Shown here: positions 47,563-56,260 of the stretch, in pieces
How positions within the stretch are numbered: position 1 is the stretch's first letter
Layout: each line of letters opens with the position of its first letter
Made by a program: the position numbers and the translations under genes
NCBI GenBank assembly: GCA_028278545.1
Contig: JANQED010000165.1
Span: 1 to 64,000 of the forward strand
Reading direction: 5' to 3'
Source: Anaerolineales bacterium
GTDB taxonomy: Bacteria > Chloroflexota > Anaerolineae > Anaerolineales > UBA11858
DNA: 64,000 nucleotides
The notes under the pieces: model-generated
What the model was told of the DNA's origin: nothing
Databases searched by the model: none
The model's input: the letters and a program-made list of their open reading frames with translations, nothing else

Positions 47563-48423
47563 TCAAGCTTGAATTCCAGCCAGCAGGGCCTTGTGTTCCG
47601 CCCCGAGGTCGAGGTTGCTCTTCAAAGAATCATAATCACTTCGGGTCAGGCAGTCCTCTAGATCATCCAAATGAAGTCTAAACCGAGCGATGGCTTCAAG
47701 GATGTGTGAGCGATTGGTCTCCATGATAGGCAGCATCACAGAAGAGGGGCTGCTTGCCAGGCGAGAGGCGCTGCGGAAACCAGGGCCGATGAGATTGGAG
47801 GCCTCGTCCTCGGTGCTCAAAACCAGGGCGGTAGCCAGGATATGAGGGAGATGACTGGTCGTCGCCACCCAACTGTCGTGGGTGTTTGGGCCGACCCAAA
47901 GCGGGCGCGCGCCGAGAGCATTTGCCAGTTGGTCAGCGGTTTCGAGAGCGCGCTCGGTGGTGCGCGGCACAGGAGTGAAGGCAAACGGCACGCCATGGAA
48001 GAAGTTCGCCTCAGCGTGCGCCAGGCCGCCGAGGGCTTTGCCGCACATAGGATGTCCGCCAATGGCTTCGAAGCGTGCGGGAAGGTCGTTGTAGGCCTGG
48101 CAGATAGCCACTTTCGTCGAACCAATGTCCAGGACCACGGCTGGCCCGGGGGTGAGCGCTGGCAGGCGCGGGATGATCTCGAGGATTGCTCCCACCGGTG
48201 CAGCCAGGAGGATCAGATCGGCCTGAGGCAGGATCTCAGCTGGGTCGGTGGAAACTTGATCGACAATATCCTCTCCCAGAGCCAGTTCATTTGTGACGGG
48301 GTCCGGGTCCACGGCCAACAAAGACCGACAACGGCCGCGCAAGCCCAATGCTAACGACCCACCCATCAGACCGAGTCCGACGATGGCAATCCGAGTGTTG
48401 GCAAAAAACTCAGGGTCATCCAT
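47563..48423 (-). CDS. tyrA: Prephenate dehydrogenase
   Basis: A 286-residue NAD-dependent prephenate (or arogenate) dehydrogenase that commits prephenate to tyrosine. The Rossmann motif GLGLMGGSLALGLRG spans residues 16-30, GGHPMCGKALGGLAHA contains the catalytic-histidine region, and the C-terminal dimerisation helix is complete. No ACT domain is fused. It lies 9 bp after aroF and 9 bp before aroA. Confidence 0.93.
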   Translation of the reverse strand: MDDPEFFANTRIAIVGLGLMGGSLALGLRGRCRSLLAVDPDPVTNELALGEDIVDQVSTDPAEILPQADLILLAAPVGAILEIIPRLPALTPGPAVVLDIGSTKVAICQAYNDLPARFEAIGGHPMCGKALGGLAHAEANFFHGVPFAFTPVPRTTERALETADQLANALGARPLWVGPNTHDSWVATTSHLPHILATALVLSTEDEASNLIGPGFRSASRLASSPSSVMLPIMETNRSHILEAIARFRLHLDDLEDCLTRSDYDSLKSNLDLGAEHKALLAGIQA

Positions 48424-48432
48424 AGATCGTCC

Positions 48433-49473
48433 CTAGTGCATCACCTTCAGGTCGGGTTGGGGTGTCAACTTTCGCCCCATCGCTTCAGCGATGGATTTCA
48501 CCTGGGTCACTAATTCAGCGAAGCGTTCGGGCTTCAGGGATTGGCCGCCATCGGAAAGGGCTTCGTTGGGGTTGGGGTGCACTTCCACGATCAGGCCGTC
48601 GGCCCCGGCGGCGATCCCGGCACGCGAAATGGCGTTAACGTACTCCCAGTTACCCGTGCCATGGCTGGGGTCGAGTATCACTGGCAGGTGGGTGAGGGAT
48701 TTTAGTACTGGGACAGCGTTGATGTCGGTGGTGTTGCGAGTGGCGGTTTCGAAGGTGCGGATGCCACGCTCACACAGCATCACGCGCTTGTTGCCGTGGG
48801 AGAGGATGTATTCGGCTGCCATCAAAAGATCATCGATGGTCGCACTCATGCCGCGCTTGAGCAAGACAGGACGGCCGTTTTCTCCGACAGCGTGCAGCAG
48901 GGCGTAGTTTTGCATGTTCCGTGAGCCGATCTGCAAGACATCGGCATATTTGGCAACCAGCGAAACCTGATCTGGTGCCATCACCTCCGTGACGATGGGC
49001 AGACCGGTCAATTGGCGGGCTTCGGCCAACATCTCCAGGCCCTCTTCGCCTAATCCCTGGAAAGAATAGGGGGAGGTGCGCGGCTTGAATGCGCCACCGC
49101 GCAGGGCATGAGCGCCCGCCTCACGCACCGCGTGGGCGGCTTCCAAGATCTGGTTCCGGCTCTCCACCGAACACGGCCCCGCGATCAGGAGCACATTACC
49201 CGGGTGGACTTGCAGACCATCCAGCGGGAAGGCTGAATCCTCTGGGCTGAACTCTCGCGAAGCCAATTTGTAGGATCGCGAGATGGGCACCACGCGATCC
49301 ACCCCCGGCAGCAGGATGTATTGGTCTCGATTGATGGGGCGGCCGTCTCCAATCGCGCCAATGACGGTGCGTTCAGCACCGCGGGAAATGTGGGCTCGCA
49401 GGCCTTCCTCTTCGATGCGAGCGACCACAGAGGCGATTTGGGACTGGGTTGCTTCGGTTCGCATTATGATCAT
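48433..49473 (-). CDS. aroF: 3-Deoxy-7-phosphoheptulonate synthase (DAHP synthase, type I-beta)
   Basis: First enzyme of the shikimate pathway. An N-terminal ferredoxin-like regulatory domain (about 1-75) precedes the catalytic barrel, as in Thermotoga-type feedback-regulated enzymes. Barrel motifs seen are [24 protein letters not shown] and [19 protein letters not shown], ending with [12 protein letters not shown]. The ATG at 49473 and a GTG one codon earlier both fit the AAGGAG site; the difference is one residue. Tyrosine or phenylalanine feedback is expected from the extra domain. Confidence 0.94.
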   Translation of the reverse strand: MIIMRTEATQSQIASVVARIEEEGLRAHISRGAERTVIGAIGDGRPINRDQYILLPGVDRVVPISRSYKLASREFSPEDSAFPLDGLQVHPGNVLLIAGPCSVESRNQILEAAHAVREAGAHALRGGAFKPRTSPYSFQGLGEEGLEMLAEARQLTGLPIVTEVMAPDQVSLVAKYADVLQIGSRNMQNYALLHAVGENGRPVLLKRGMSATIDDLLMAAEYILSHGNKRVMLCERGIRTFETATRNTTDINAVPVLKSLTHLPVILDPSHGTGNWEYVNAISRAGIAAGADGLIVEVHPNPNEALSDGGQSLKPERFAELVTQVKSIAEAMGRKLTPQPDLKVMH

Positions 49474-49591
49474 CACGGTTTTCTCTCCTTATCTTCCTGT
49501 ACAATATTTTTCTTATTCAAAACAGTAAGGAATGGCCGAAATATGGGGTGCGGGGGTGTACGCTCTATTTTTCGGGGGATTCAATCCTTGT

Positions 49592-49963
49592 TTACGCAGC
49601 TGGTGTTAAACCTGGGCGCAAAGTGGCGGCTTCTCCAAGATAAACATGACGGATGGCGGACTGGGGGGTATCGGTATTCCAGTGGATCATGACTCTGATA
49701 CAGAAGGGTAGGCCACCCTGGACGGGGATTTCACGGGCGCACATCAGGGGTGTTTCCTGCCACCCGAGCTGGCGAGCAGCTTTGGCAGGGTAGGCGGCGG
49801 TCAGGTCATCGGTCACGGTGAACAGCGCGCTGGCGATGTTTTCGGGCGTCAGTTTGGGATTGGCTTCCAGGATGGCTTCCAGAAGTTGGCGTGTGGCATC
49901 TAAGATGGCGTGCTCCTGGTTTGCACTGGCAACGGTTGCACCTCGGATTCCTCTCACTGGCAT
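49592..49963 (-). CDS. aroH: Chorismate mutase (AroH class)
   Basis: A 123-residue AroH-type chorismate mutase. The residues known from the Bacillus subtilis enzyme occur at the same numbers here: R7, C75, E78, R90 and Y108. The N-terminus VRGIRGATVASANQ is characteristic. AAGGAG precedes the ATG by about 5 bases. It is the first structural gene behind the Phe/Tyr attenuator and provides prephenate for tyrA in this operon and pheA in the convergent one. Confidence 0.95.
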   Translation of the reverse strand: MPVRGIRGATVASANQEHAILDATRQLLEAILEANPKLTPENIASALFTVTDDLTAAYPAKAARQLGWQETPLMCAREIPVQGGLPFCIRVMIHWNTDTPQSAIRHVYLGEAATLRPGLTPAA

Positions 49964-49981
49964 GAATACTCCTTAGAAAAC

Positions 49982-50012
49982 AAAAAATGCGAGGCCGTTG
50001 GGCCTCGCATTT
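49982..50012 (-). terminator. Intrinsic terminator (attenuator) before aroH
   Basis: On the minus strand, a 12-bp stem (AAATGCGAGGCC / GGCCTCGCATTT) with a CAAC loop runs into six T's, 18 bases before the aroH ATG and 30 bases after the leader-ORF stop. It is a strong terminator inside the operon leader. Confidence 0.9.
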
Positions 50013-50119
50013 CAGTTTGACGTAAATCTAACTCTCGTCTACTTAAGCACCACCAACGGCGTCCTTGGTTTGGGAGCCGTAAAAATAGTAGTAGTTAAAA
50101 AAGCGGACGGAGTTGTGGT
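49994..50119 (-). promoter_or_regulatory. Transcription attenuator of the aromatic operon
   Basis: Mutually exclusive pairings on the minus strand. Segment 2 (50060-50053, GCCGTTGG) pairs perfectly with CCAACGGC at 50001-49994, which spans the terminator loop and both stem tops; this is the antiterminator. Segment 1 (50119-50112, ACCACAAC, leader codons 3-5) can pair with 50057-50049 with one bulge. Segment 2 starts about 19 bases past the last Tyr codon, so a ribosome stalled on the Phe/Tyr run leaves it free. The leader stop is only 8 bases past segment 2, so a terminating ribosome would cover it and permit termination. Confidence 0.7.
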
Positions 50120-50126
50120 TGTGCAT
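50043..50126 (-). CDS. Phe/Tyr-rich leader peptide of the aromatic operon
   Basis: A 27-codon ORF ahead of aroH, beginning MHNHNSVR and containing FFNYYYFY at residues 9-16: seven aromatic residues in eight, three Phe and four Tyr, with no Trp. It ends in TAA 30 bases before an intrinsic terminator. This composition matches pheL-type leader peptides and fits an operon making both Phe and Tyr precursors. There is no Shine-Dalgarno sequence; the predicted promoter would start transcription within a few bases of the ATG, so translation is probably leaderless. The ORF is too short for ordinary gene callers. Confidence 0.78.
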   Translation of the reverse strand: MHNHNSVRFFNYYYFYGSQTKDAVGGA

Positions 50127-50136
50127 ATTGGGCAGG

Positions 50137-50165
50137 ATTCTAAGGGCATGTGGGGTTCGTGTCAA
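50137..50165 (-). promoter_or_regulatory. Near-consensus sigma-70 promoter of the aromatic operon
   Basis: Minus-strand TTGACA (50160-50165) and TAGAAT (50137-50142) with exactly 17 bases between, a 6/6 and 5/6 match. Start of transcription is expected at about 50126-50130, i.e. at or a few bases before the leader-peptide ATG at 50126. Confidence 0.75.
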
Positions 50166-50208
50166 GGGGCGTGGAGAAGGGATTTTTGGCTTATTTACAA
50201 ATATATGT

Positions 50209-50239
50209 GGTAGAGACGCCCCGCCGGGGCGTCTCTACC
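50209..50239. repeat. Dispersed palindrome, GTAGAGACGCCCC family, copy 2
   Basis: A perfect 31-bp palindrome: 15-bp arms starting GGTAGAGACGCCCCG around a central C. Its last base is the terminal base of the permease TAG stop codon. It shares its core and left flank with the copy at 39800-39825. No T-run follows, so it is not a standard terminator, although its RNA hairpin could protect the 3' end of the permease transcript. Confidence 0.85.
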
Positions 50240-52650
50240 TATTCATAAGCCAATACTTCCCGGATGGTCAAACTTGCGGCATTGCGGGCTGGCAAAATGC
50301 TCGCCACCACAGAGAGCACCAAAACCGCCGCCAACCAGATAATGAAGCCTTGATAGGTGAAGGTCAACGGCAAAGGAGAGCCTAACATGGCCTCGCTGAC
50401 GATTTTCAATAAGAAGTGACTGATCGGGAAAGAGAGGAACACAGCAAAGAACCAGGTGATCACGCCGATAAAGCCTCCCTCGATGACCACGGATTTGATG
50501 ATTTCACGGTCCACTGCTCCGATGGCACGCATCACACCGATCTCGCGCGTGCGTTCCAGCACGTTCATGCCCATTGTACCTGTCAGGCCGATGCTGCCCA
50601 CCAAAGCGGTCAGCAGGGCCATCAGCAGTAAGAAAATGATCAAGATGTTGATTCCTTTGGCACTCTGCTGCCGTGTCACCAACCCAGCTTCTACCTCGTT
50701 GACCATGAAATTACGGTCTCGCAAGTATTTATCCAGGGTTTTGCTGATGTGCTCTTGCTGTTCGATGGTGTGCTCGCTGGTGACGACCCGGTAGGTGAGG
50801 GCCTGATTAGGGATACCTAGCTCATATGAAATGAAATCATAATCGGCATAGGCCAAAGTGTCTTCAAGCGAATCGGCAAAACGGAACACCCCAACAATAG
50901 CCCAATCTTCCTCTTGCTCATCAGGGGTTTCTACCCGAATGGTGTCACCGGGCTGCAGATCCGGGAAAATATCGTAGATCGAATCGGAGACCACTAGGGC
51001 TTTGCGTTCGCCAGGGAGCAGCCAACGCCCGGCGATTATGTCGGGCGCAACCAGATCGGTATCCCCTGGGGGGGCCATGACATGCACATTTTCCAGGATG
51101 CTGTCATCGGGGGCGAGGATCTCTACGCTGGCCGCCCCCCAGCCTTCCAGGTCCACCACGCCAGGCACGGACAGCACGGCTTGCTCGATTCTGGTGATCG
51201 GATAAGGCTGGCTGAATCCCAATGTGATGTCGGCCTGAAAGTGTTGGCCGATCTGATCCATGAAATGGTCCATCGAAGAGCGCACGTTGAAAACGCCTAT
51301 GAAGATGGCGCCCGCAACAGTCAGTGTGAAGATGGTCAACAGCAAACGGCTTTTACGGCGGAAGGTGTTGCGGAAGGACAGCAGGATCGGTCGCGACAAC
51401 CACTTGATCCACTCTGATAGTCGATTGAGCCAGTTGACACCCGAAGATTGTGCCCTGGGGCGGTCGTTACTGATCGCCCGCCGCACATTGATCTTGGAAC
51501 CGCTGTTCACCGGCATGAAGCCGGCGATCAAAGGGATCAACAAGGCGACCAAGATTTGCAATATGATTGCCAGCGGAACCACGCGAAAGCCCAACAAATC
51601 AGCGTTGATAAATCCAGTGATGAATTCGGCGAAGGCATAGCCAGCTACACCGCTTATGGGTAGGGCCAGGGCCAATGCGATGGCCCCATAAGCCAGAATC
51701 AAGATCAGGTACATACCCAAAATCTGGACGCTGCGGGCTCCGATCAGCTTCATCACACCGATCTGGCGCAAATGTTGGGTCAGCAGGGCATTGAGCGTGT
51801 TGACGATCAGCGAACTGCTCAATATCAGGATCATCGCCCCCAGGGCACCCATGACGCCCAGGATCGCCAGGATGGTAGAGGCCATGGGATGCTCGTTGGA
51901 ATTTTGAAGCTTGGTACGATAGATCTGAAGGTTGTTGCGCTCGATCTTGTCTTCAACCGTATCTGCCATGCTTTGAATACGTTCTTGATTATTCGAGTCG
52001 CCGCTCACACGCACGTAGAGGTGATTGAAAGAATCCCCTCCGCCCAGCCATGCCAGGGTGTCGAGCGTGACGTAGCCGCTGGCCCCGCCCAAAAAATCGC
52101 TCCCATTGGTGATCTGATCCGACACTAGGCCCACCAGCGGCAAAGTGTCTGTGGTGCCGTCTGGCATTTCGATTTCGATGATCTCCCCGATTTGAAAACC
52201 GGTGCTATTTAGAAAATCCTGGCTGACCAGTAGTTCGCGCCTGCCCGGAGCCTTCACTCCCTCAATGGTGGATAACAAGTTGATCTTGGTATCCTCAAAA
52301 TCTTTCACAGCGATGAGCCGCAGGCCCTGCCAGGCTTCGCCATCCTGGCTGGCGCGCACTTCGGTCACGTGTCTGCCCTCAGCATCCAAGACGCCAGGGA
52401 CCTTCTCGACGGAGCGCACGAAATCTTCATAGAAAGGATCGCTGGTGATATCAATATTCGCTGGATTCCTGGCGGCAAAAGTGACGCCGATGTCCTGCGA
52501 AAGGATCACATAAGCGTTCGAAATTGTGCCCACGGAGAAGACCCCTACGGCAATCGAGGCCACTACCAATAAAGTGCGCAGCTTGTTGTCCCACAGGTCG
52601 GAGAGTACTTTGCTCCAGCGGGGTTTGACCAGATTTGTTTTTGTTTTCAT
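50239..52650 (-). CDS. ABC transporter permease, FtsX/MacB-type, eight-plus-helix duplicated form
   Basis: An 803-residue permease with two FtsX-like halves. Each has an N-terminal membrane helix (about 20-42 and 430-455), a large extracytoplasmic domain and a three-helix C-terminal bundle (about 255-380 and 665-790). This type, paired with a MacB/LolD-like ATPase, works by mechanotransmission to export peptides, lipids or lipoproteins rather than import. The first extracytoplasmic domain resembles a MacB periplasmic core. It follows the ATPase gene by 67 bp containing a palindrome. Substrate unknown. Confidence 0.85.
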   Translation of the reverse strand: MKTKTNLVKPRWSKVLSDLWDNKLRTLLVVASIAVGVFSVGTISNAYVILSQDIGVTFAARNPANIDITSDPFYEDFVRSVEKVPGVLDAEGRHVTEVRASQDGEAWQGLRLIAVKDFEDTKINLLSTIEGVKAPGRRELLVSQDFLNSTGFQIGEIIEIEMPDGTTDTLPLVGLVSDQITNGSDFLGGASGYVTLDTLAWLGGGDSFNHLYVRVSGDSNNQERIQSMADTVEDKIERNNLQIYRTKLQNSNEHPMASTILAILGVMGALGAMILILSSSLIVNTLNALLTQHLRQIGVMKLIGARSVQILGMYLILILAYGAIALALALPISGVAGYAFAEFITGFINADLLGFRVVPLAIILQILVALLIPLIAGFMPVNSGSKINVRRAISNDRPRAQSSGVNWLNRLSEWIKWLSRPILLSFRNTFRRKSRLLLTIFTLTVAGAIFIGVFNVRSSMDHFMDQIGQHFQADITLGFSQPYPITRIEQAVLSVPGVVDLEGWGAASVEILAPDDSILENVHVMAPPGDTDLVAPDIIAGRWLLPGERKALVVSDSIYDIFPDLQPGDTIRVETPDEQEEDWAIVGVFRFADSLEDTLAYADYDFISYELGIPNQALTYRVVTSEHTIEQQEHISKTLDKYLRDRNFMVNEVEAGLVTRQQSAKGINILIIFLLLMALLTALVGSIGLTGTMGMNVLERTREIGVMRAIGAVDREIIKSVVIEGGFIGVITWFFAVFLSFPISHFLLKIVSEAMLGSPLPLTFTYQGFIIWLAAVLVLSVVASILPARNAASLTIREVLAYE

Positions 52651-52685
52651 AAATTGGGTGAGTGCCTCGAAAGCTCAATTTTTGT

Positions 52686-52720
52686 TAGAAGTTCAACTTC
52701 TCAGAGAAGTTGAACTTCTA
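52686..52720. repeat. 35-bp nested palindrome at the ATPase stop codon
   Basis: A perfect palindrome around a central A at 52703. Each arm holds a smaller palindrome (AGAAGTT-C-AACTTCT and AGAAGTT-G-AACTTCT), so the element is four alternating AGAAGTT/AACTTCT units. It includes the TAG stop codon of the ATPase gene, like the 50209 element at the permease stop. Confidence 0.85.
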
Positions 52721-54640
52721 GCTGTTCGTTATCAAGGCCTGGTTCTCCTCAACGCGAACTTGGGCTACTTTGTCAAAGGCCTCTTTCATCTTCGGCGATG
52801 TCCCTAATAACTTCAAAAACTCATTCTTTGATATCATCGCCAGTTCTATTGACCCCTCTGAAGCCGCGCGTACGCTGGCGATCGAAGCCCAGCCCTGGAT
52901 CAACTCGACTTCACCGAAGAATTGTCCTGGTCCCAGGCGTGCGACTCTGGTTTCGGGAATTTGTGTGTTGATGAGGATGTCCACTTCACCATTGGCGACC
53001 ATGTAGAAATGATCGACTGGCTCGCCCTGGTGGATGATCATAGACCCAGGAGGGTAGATGTGCTTCTTTGAGCGCTGACTGGCGGACAAAAGTTGAGGGT
53101 GGTCCAAGAATGGCAGGGCGGACACCACGGTTTGATCGATGACTTCTCCATCTGAGAGGATGATGTTTCGGTCGGTGCGCCTGGTCAAAGTGGGGTCGTG
53201 AGTGACGATCAGAATAGTTTTGCCGGCTTTGGCTAATTCTTCGAACAGGTTGAGGATGACCTCTGCGGAGCGCGAATCTAGATTGCCCGTTGGTTCATCT
53301 GCCAGGATGATGGGTGGATCGGTCGCCAGGGCCCGGGCGATGGCGGCGCTTTGCTGCTGCCCGCTGGATACATTTCCTGGGAGCTTGTGCGCCTGCTCTT
53401 CAAGGCCGACCATCTTGAGCAGTTCCATGGCTTTGTCGGGGCGCTCGCGAAAGGAGTAGATATTGCAGTAGTCCATGGGCAGCATAGTGTTTTCGAGCAG
53501 GGTCAGGGTGGGCAAGAGTTGGAAGAATTGGAATACGACACCGATATTCACCCCGCGCCACAAAGCCCGTTGGCTTTCGGTCATTTGGTAGATGTCATCG
53601 CCGCCCACGAGCACTTTTCCCGAGGTGGGGTGGTCGATCCCGGTGATCATATTCAACAACGTGGATTTTCCGCAGCCCGATTTGCCAACGATGGACACGA
53701 ACTGCCCATGCTCGAAGTGCAGGTCGATACCTTTCAGCGCGGTGAATTTCCCGGCTGCGTTTTCATAGGTTTTGACCACATCCTCTAAGCGGATGGCTGG
53801 CGGTGTAGCAGCGCGTTTGTACACCCCGTTTTTCCCTCCATTGTGATTCGTGATCTCACCGAAGGGATTATCTCCAGATGTGATCTCTATTGTGGGCGTG
53901 TCTTCTTTTTGGAGGTTGTCAGCCGGGCAGTCCGTGGGCTGTGTATCTATGACTCCATCGACGATTTTCAGTCGCCTGGAGAAGCGGTCTGCCAAGCTCT
54001 CATCATGAGTGACCATGATGATGGTTTTCCCTTGGGCGACCAGTTTCTCGAAGATCTGGAAGATGGTCTCTGCGGTGGCGGTATCCAGGTTGCCCGTGGG
54101 TTCGTCGGCGATGATCAGTGTGGGATCATTGATCAGGGCCCGAGCGATAGCTACGCGCTGTTTTTGACCGCCGGAGATGTGGGCAGGGATTTTGTAGGCG
54201 TGTTCAAGGATATCTACTAAAGCTAACAGTTCGAGAGCACGTTCTTTGCTGACCATCGGATCATAAATCCCGGAGAAATCCTGAGGGAGCATGATATTCT
54301 CAACCAGGTTGAGTGTGGGCATCAGTTCGAAGGATTGGTAAATGATCCCTAGGCTCCGACCACGCCAAACGGCCAGGGCGTCTTCATCCATGGTGTGAAC
54401 CGATATCTCCTGGCCTCCTCCACAGAAACGGACTTCCCCGGAAGTGAGTTCACTGATCCCGGAGATCATGTTGAGCAAGGTGGTCTTCCCGGCCCCAGAT
54501 TTCCCGGTGATCCCTAGAAATTCGCCTTCGAACACGTCCAGAGTAACCCCATCTAGGGCGATGAAGGGGCCGTCCCCGGTTGTATAGGCTTTGACCACAT
54601 CTCGCATTTGGATGATGGGGTTCTGATTTTGGTCAATCAC
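52718..54640 (-). CDS. Tandem LolD/MacB-type ABC ATPase fused to a cyclic-nucleotide-binding-like domain
   Basis: A 640-residue cytoplasmic protein with three domains. ATPase 1 (about 8-235): Walker A GKSGAGKT at 46-53, signature ISGGQ at 155-159, Walker B LIIADEP at 175-181. ATPase 2 (about 282-500): Walker A GKSGCGKS at 319-326, Walker B IILADEP at 444-450, but the signature is degraded to VSSGQQQ at 424-430. The C-terminal domain (about 525-625) has a cNMP-binding fold with FGEVEL; the phosphate-binding arginine expected after it is missing (ASIASVRA), so ligand binding is doubtful. Start is GTG at 54640. With the duplicated permease, one polypeptide could supply both ATPase sites. Confidence 0.87.
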   Translation of the reverse strand: MIDQNQNPIIQMRDVVKAYTTGDGPFIALDGVTLDVFEGEFLGITGKSGAGKTTLLNMISGISELTSGEVRFCGGGQEISVHTMDEDALAVWRGRSLGIIYQSFELMPTLNLVENIMLPQDFSGIYDPMVSKERALELLALVDILEHAYKIPAHISGGQKQRVAIARALINDPTLIIADEPTGNLDTATAETIFQIFEKLVAQGKTIIMVTHDESLADRFSRRLKIVDGVIDTQPTDCPADNLQKEDTPTIEITSGDNPFGEITNHNGGKNGVYKRAATPPAIRLEDVVKTYENAAGKFTALKGIDLHFEHGQFVSIVGKSGCGKSTLLNMITGIDHPTSGKVLVGGDDIYQMTESQRALWRGVNIGVVFQFFQLLPTLTLLENTMLPMDYCNIYSFRERPDKAMELLKMVGLEEQAHKLPGNVSSGQQQSAAIARALATDPPIILADEPTGNLDSRSAEVILNLFEELAKAGKTILIVTHDPTLTRRTDRNIILSDGEVIDQTVVSALPFLDHPQLLSASQRSKKHIYPPGSMIIHQGEPVDHFYMVANGEVDILINTQIPETRVARLGPGQFFGEVELIQGWASIASVRAASEGSIELAMISKNEFLKLLGTSPKMKEAFDKVAQVRVEENQALITNS

Positions 54641-54735
54641 ATCAATAAACCTCCGGAAGGAGCTTGATGCAGATGATGTGCTTGTTGAGCGTTGATCGAT
54701 TTTCTCCTTGCAACCGATAATTTATAGTTGGGTTG

Positions 54736-54763
54736 ATTATATGCATCGGCTCGGTATTGTTGA
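54736..54763 (-). promoter_or_regulatory. Predicted promoter of the ABC exporter genes
   Basis: TCAACA and TATAAT, 16 bases apart on the minus strand, about 95 bases before the ATPase GTG start. Confidence 0.4.
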
Positions 54764-54863
54764 GATGCCATCAACCATTATCTATATGACATGCGTCATC
54801 TCGGGTTATTGTTGGGAAATATTTGCCCCTAAGATCATTGATTCCTTGCTGCAATAGCAAAAA

Positions 54864-54893
54864 AGCTCTTTTTGGATTGTTCCAAAAAGAGCT
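54864..54893 (-). terminator. Intrinsic terminator after the membrane protein gene
   Basis: A perfect 13-bp stem (arms AGCTCTTTTTGGA / TCCAAAAAGAGCT) with a TTGT/ACAA loop, followed on the minus strand by T's. It lies about 75 bases past the stop at 54966 and would end that transcript. Confidence 0.75.
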
Positions 54894-54904
54894 CAGTCTC
54901 TCCA

Positions 54905-54928
54905 AAATGGGGGGTTTACCCCCCATTT
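54905..54928. repeat. Perfect hairpin AAATGGGGGG / CCCCCCATTT
   Basis: Ten perfect base pairs around TTTA, between the stop of the membrane-protein gene and the terminator hairpin. It probably belongs to the same 3' end structure on the minus strand. Confidence 0.6.
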
Positions 54929-54965
54929 CGGTGCTACCTCAGCATTGTGTAAGTTATTTTCGAGA

Positions 54966-55754
54966 TCAGTAAATTGCGTTCGCAGGTTTTACCAACCCGA
55001 TAGATCGCAAACCGGCGATGACACCCCCTCCAATGACCATACCGATGATCGCTCGCATTACATTCTCAAAGGGAGCGGCAAAGATCACCTCATAAAATCT
55101 TATTTCAGGATAGTTATGGATGTGGTAGAAGATTGCCGTCAGGCAAATATGCGAAATGCCATATGAAATCCAGGTGCCAAGTCCCAGGCCGGCGAGAACC
55201 AATCTGTAGTTTTTACTGTTAATCCATTTTGCAAATAATGTTCGCGTTGGGAGCGCAAGGAGTAGTAGGGAAGACCAGTCGATAAATGAGCTGGCGATTA
55301 CTACCCATAAATTCACACTGTTGAGAAAGACAGCGCGCCAGATGAAATATAGAAATGATAATGAAGCGTAAAGCCAGACCCAAAACCACCAGCCTCGGCG
55401 TTTAGCGCCAATGACCATCGTCCCAGCAGCAAAGGATGCGATCAGTGATCCCCAAATGCGGAGAATGGGAATCGGCCCGGCGGTTTGGGGTGCCAGGAAG
55501 ATGCCGATCAGCGCGCCGATTCCAGACGTTACCGCCCCTGCGACGGGGCCAAGCACCCAACCTACCAGGCCAAGCACTCCCTGGCTTATGGGAAAACTGC
55601 CGCCAAGCGCGATGATGACAGAAAGTGGGAAGTATGATAAAGCGACCACGACGGCCGCTAGAACGATCATATAAGATACAGGCGCACCGTCAATGGCTAT
55701 GCCGCTAAGGAATTTGATTTCTCTTTCTTCGCCAGTGGGTATTTGCTCAGACAT
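54966..55754 (-). CDS. Integral membrane protein, ECF transporter S-component-like
   Basis: A 262-residue polytopic protein with about six to seven membrane segments. The region with GGSFPISQGVLGLVGWVLGP followed by AGAVTSGIGALIGIF resembles the substrate-binding S-components of energy-coupling-factor importers, which bind vitamins or precursors. No adjacent EcfA or EcfT genes are present, so it would need shared ECF modules elsewhere. The C-terminal half is less typical, so the family call is tentative. It is monocistronic, ended by a strong hairpin terminator. Confidence 0.55.
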   Translation of the reverse strand: MSEQIPTGEEREIKFLSGIAIDGAPVSYMIVLAAVVVALSYFPLSVIIALGGSFPISQGVLGLVGWVLGPVAGAVTSGIGALIGIFLAPQTAGPIPILRIWGSLIASFAAGTMVIGAKRRGWWFWVWLYASLSFLYFIWRAVFLNSVNLWVVIASSFIDWSSLLLLALPTRTLFAKWINSKNYRLVLAGLGLGTWISYGISHICLTAIFYHIHNYPEIRFYEVIFAAPFENVMRAIIGMVIGGGVIAGLRSIGLVKPANAIY

Positions 55755-56260
55755 TAAGATCCTCCAATTGGAAGAATTTAAGGGTGAATTGTATCATTTT
55801 TTGAGGTCAGCTACTGGTGATTCCTCGTCATATTTTCAACAACATCTTGGGGCAACACATCAGATCAAAACTTTCCGACATCCGTTTCGCTGGAATGAAA
55901 TACGCCCCAGTGATATAATCACCAACGATTAACAATGAATGGAATCACGCAAAAGTATATTACAGCCGATGATTTTGGGCTGCTCAGTTTATTGGTAGGA
56001 TAGATAATGGGGAATCTTATCGAGCGAGTTATGGTTGATGGACGAAGCAGTGGCGAGTGAGAGAGGGCTTGGTTCGATTTGATGGCATCCTTGGATATCC
56101 CCGTTTGTGATCGTGAGTTTCGCCGCTCAATGATGGCTGCCTTCACAGAGGTCAGCGCATCTTGCGGCGGGCTTTTTTGTAATTGATTGGGATAATGAAG
56201 CGATATGGGCTGCCTAATTAGCTTTATAGAATCGCTGGTAGAGATGTCGGAGCATTAATA
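55755..56260. other. 506-bp intergenic region, no convincing gene
   Basis: Short open frames occur on both strands (for example plus 56082-56186, minus 55919-56146) but none has a ribosome-binding sequence together with a recognisable domain. A fragment at 56230-56241 (GGTAGAGATGTC) resembles the left arm of the palindromes at 39800 and 50209. The hsp20 promoter must lie in the right part, but no clear hexamer pair or CIRCE element was found. Confidence 0.5.

Larger units (their letters stand above)
54641..54965. other. Intergenic region with a likely promoter and terminators
   Basis: No gene is evident in these 325 bases. On the minus strand a perfect TATAAT (54736-54741) with TCAACA (54758-54763) 16 bases upstream is a candidate promoter for the ABC exporter genes. 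ATGACATGCGTCAT (54786-54799) is a small inverted repeat just upstream. The right end holds the two hairpins listed separately. Confidence 0.5.

Noticed and set aside
50209-50239. Rho-independent terminator at the permease end
   Set aside because: The hairpin is strong, but no T-run follows on either strand and a related copy exists at 39800, so a dispersed repeat is the better call.
55919-56146. 75-residue open frame on the minus strand, and a 34-codon frame on the plus strand at 56082
   Set aside because: Neither has a ribosome-binding sequence or a recognisable domain; composition resembles non-coding sequence.
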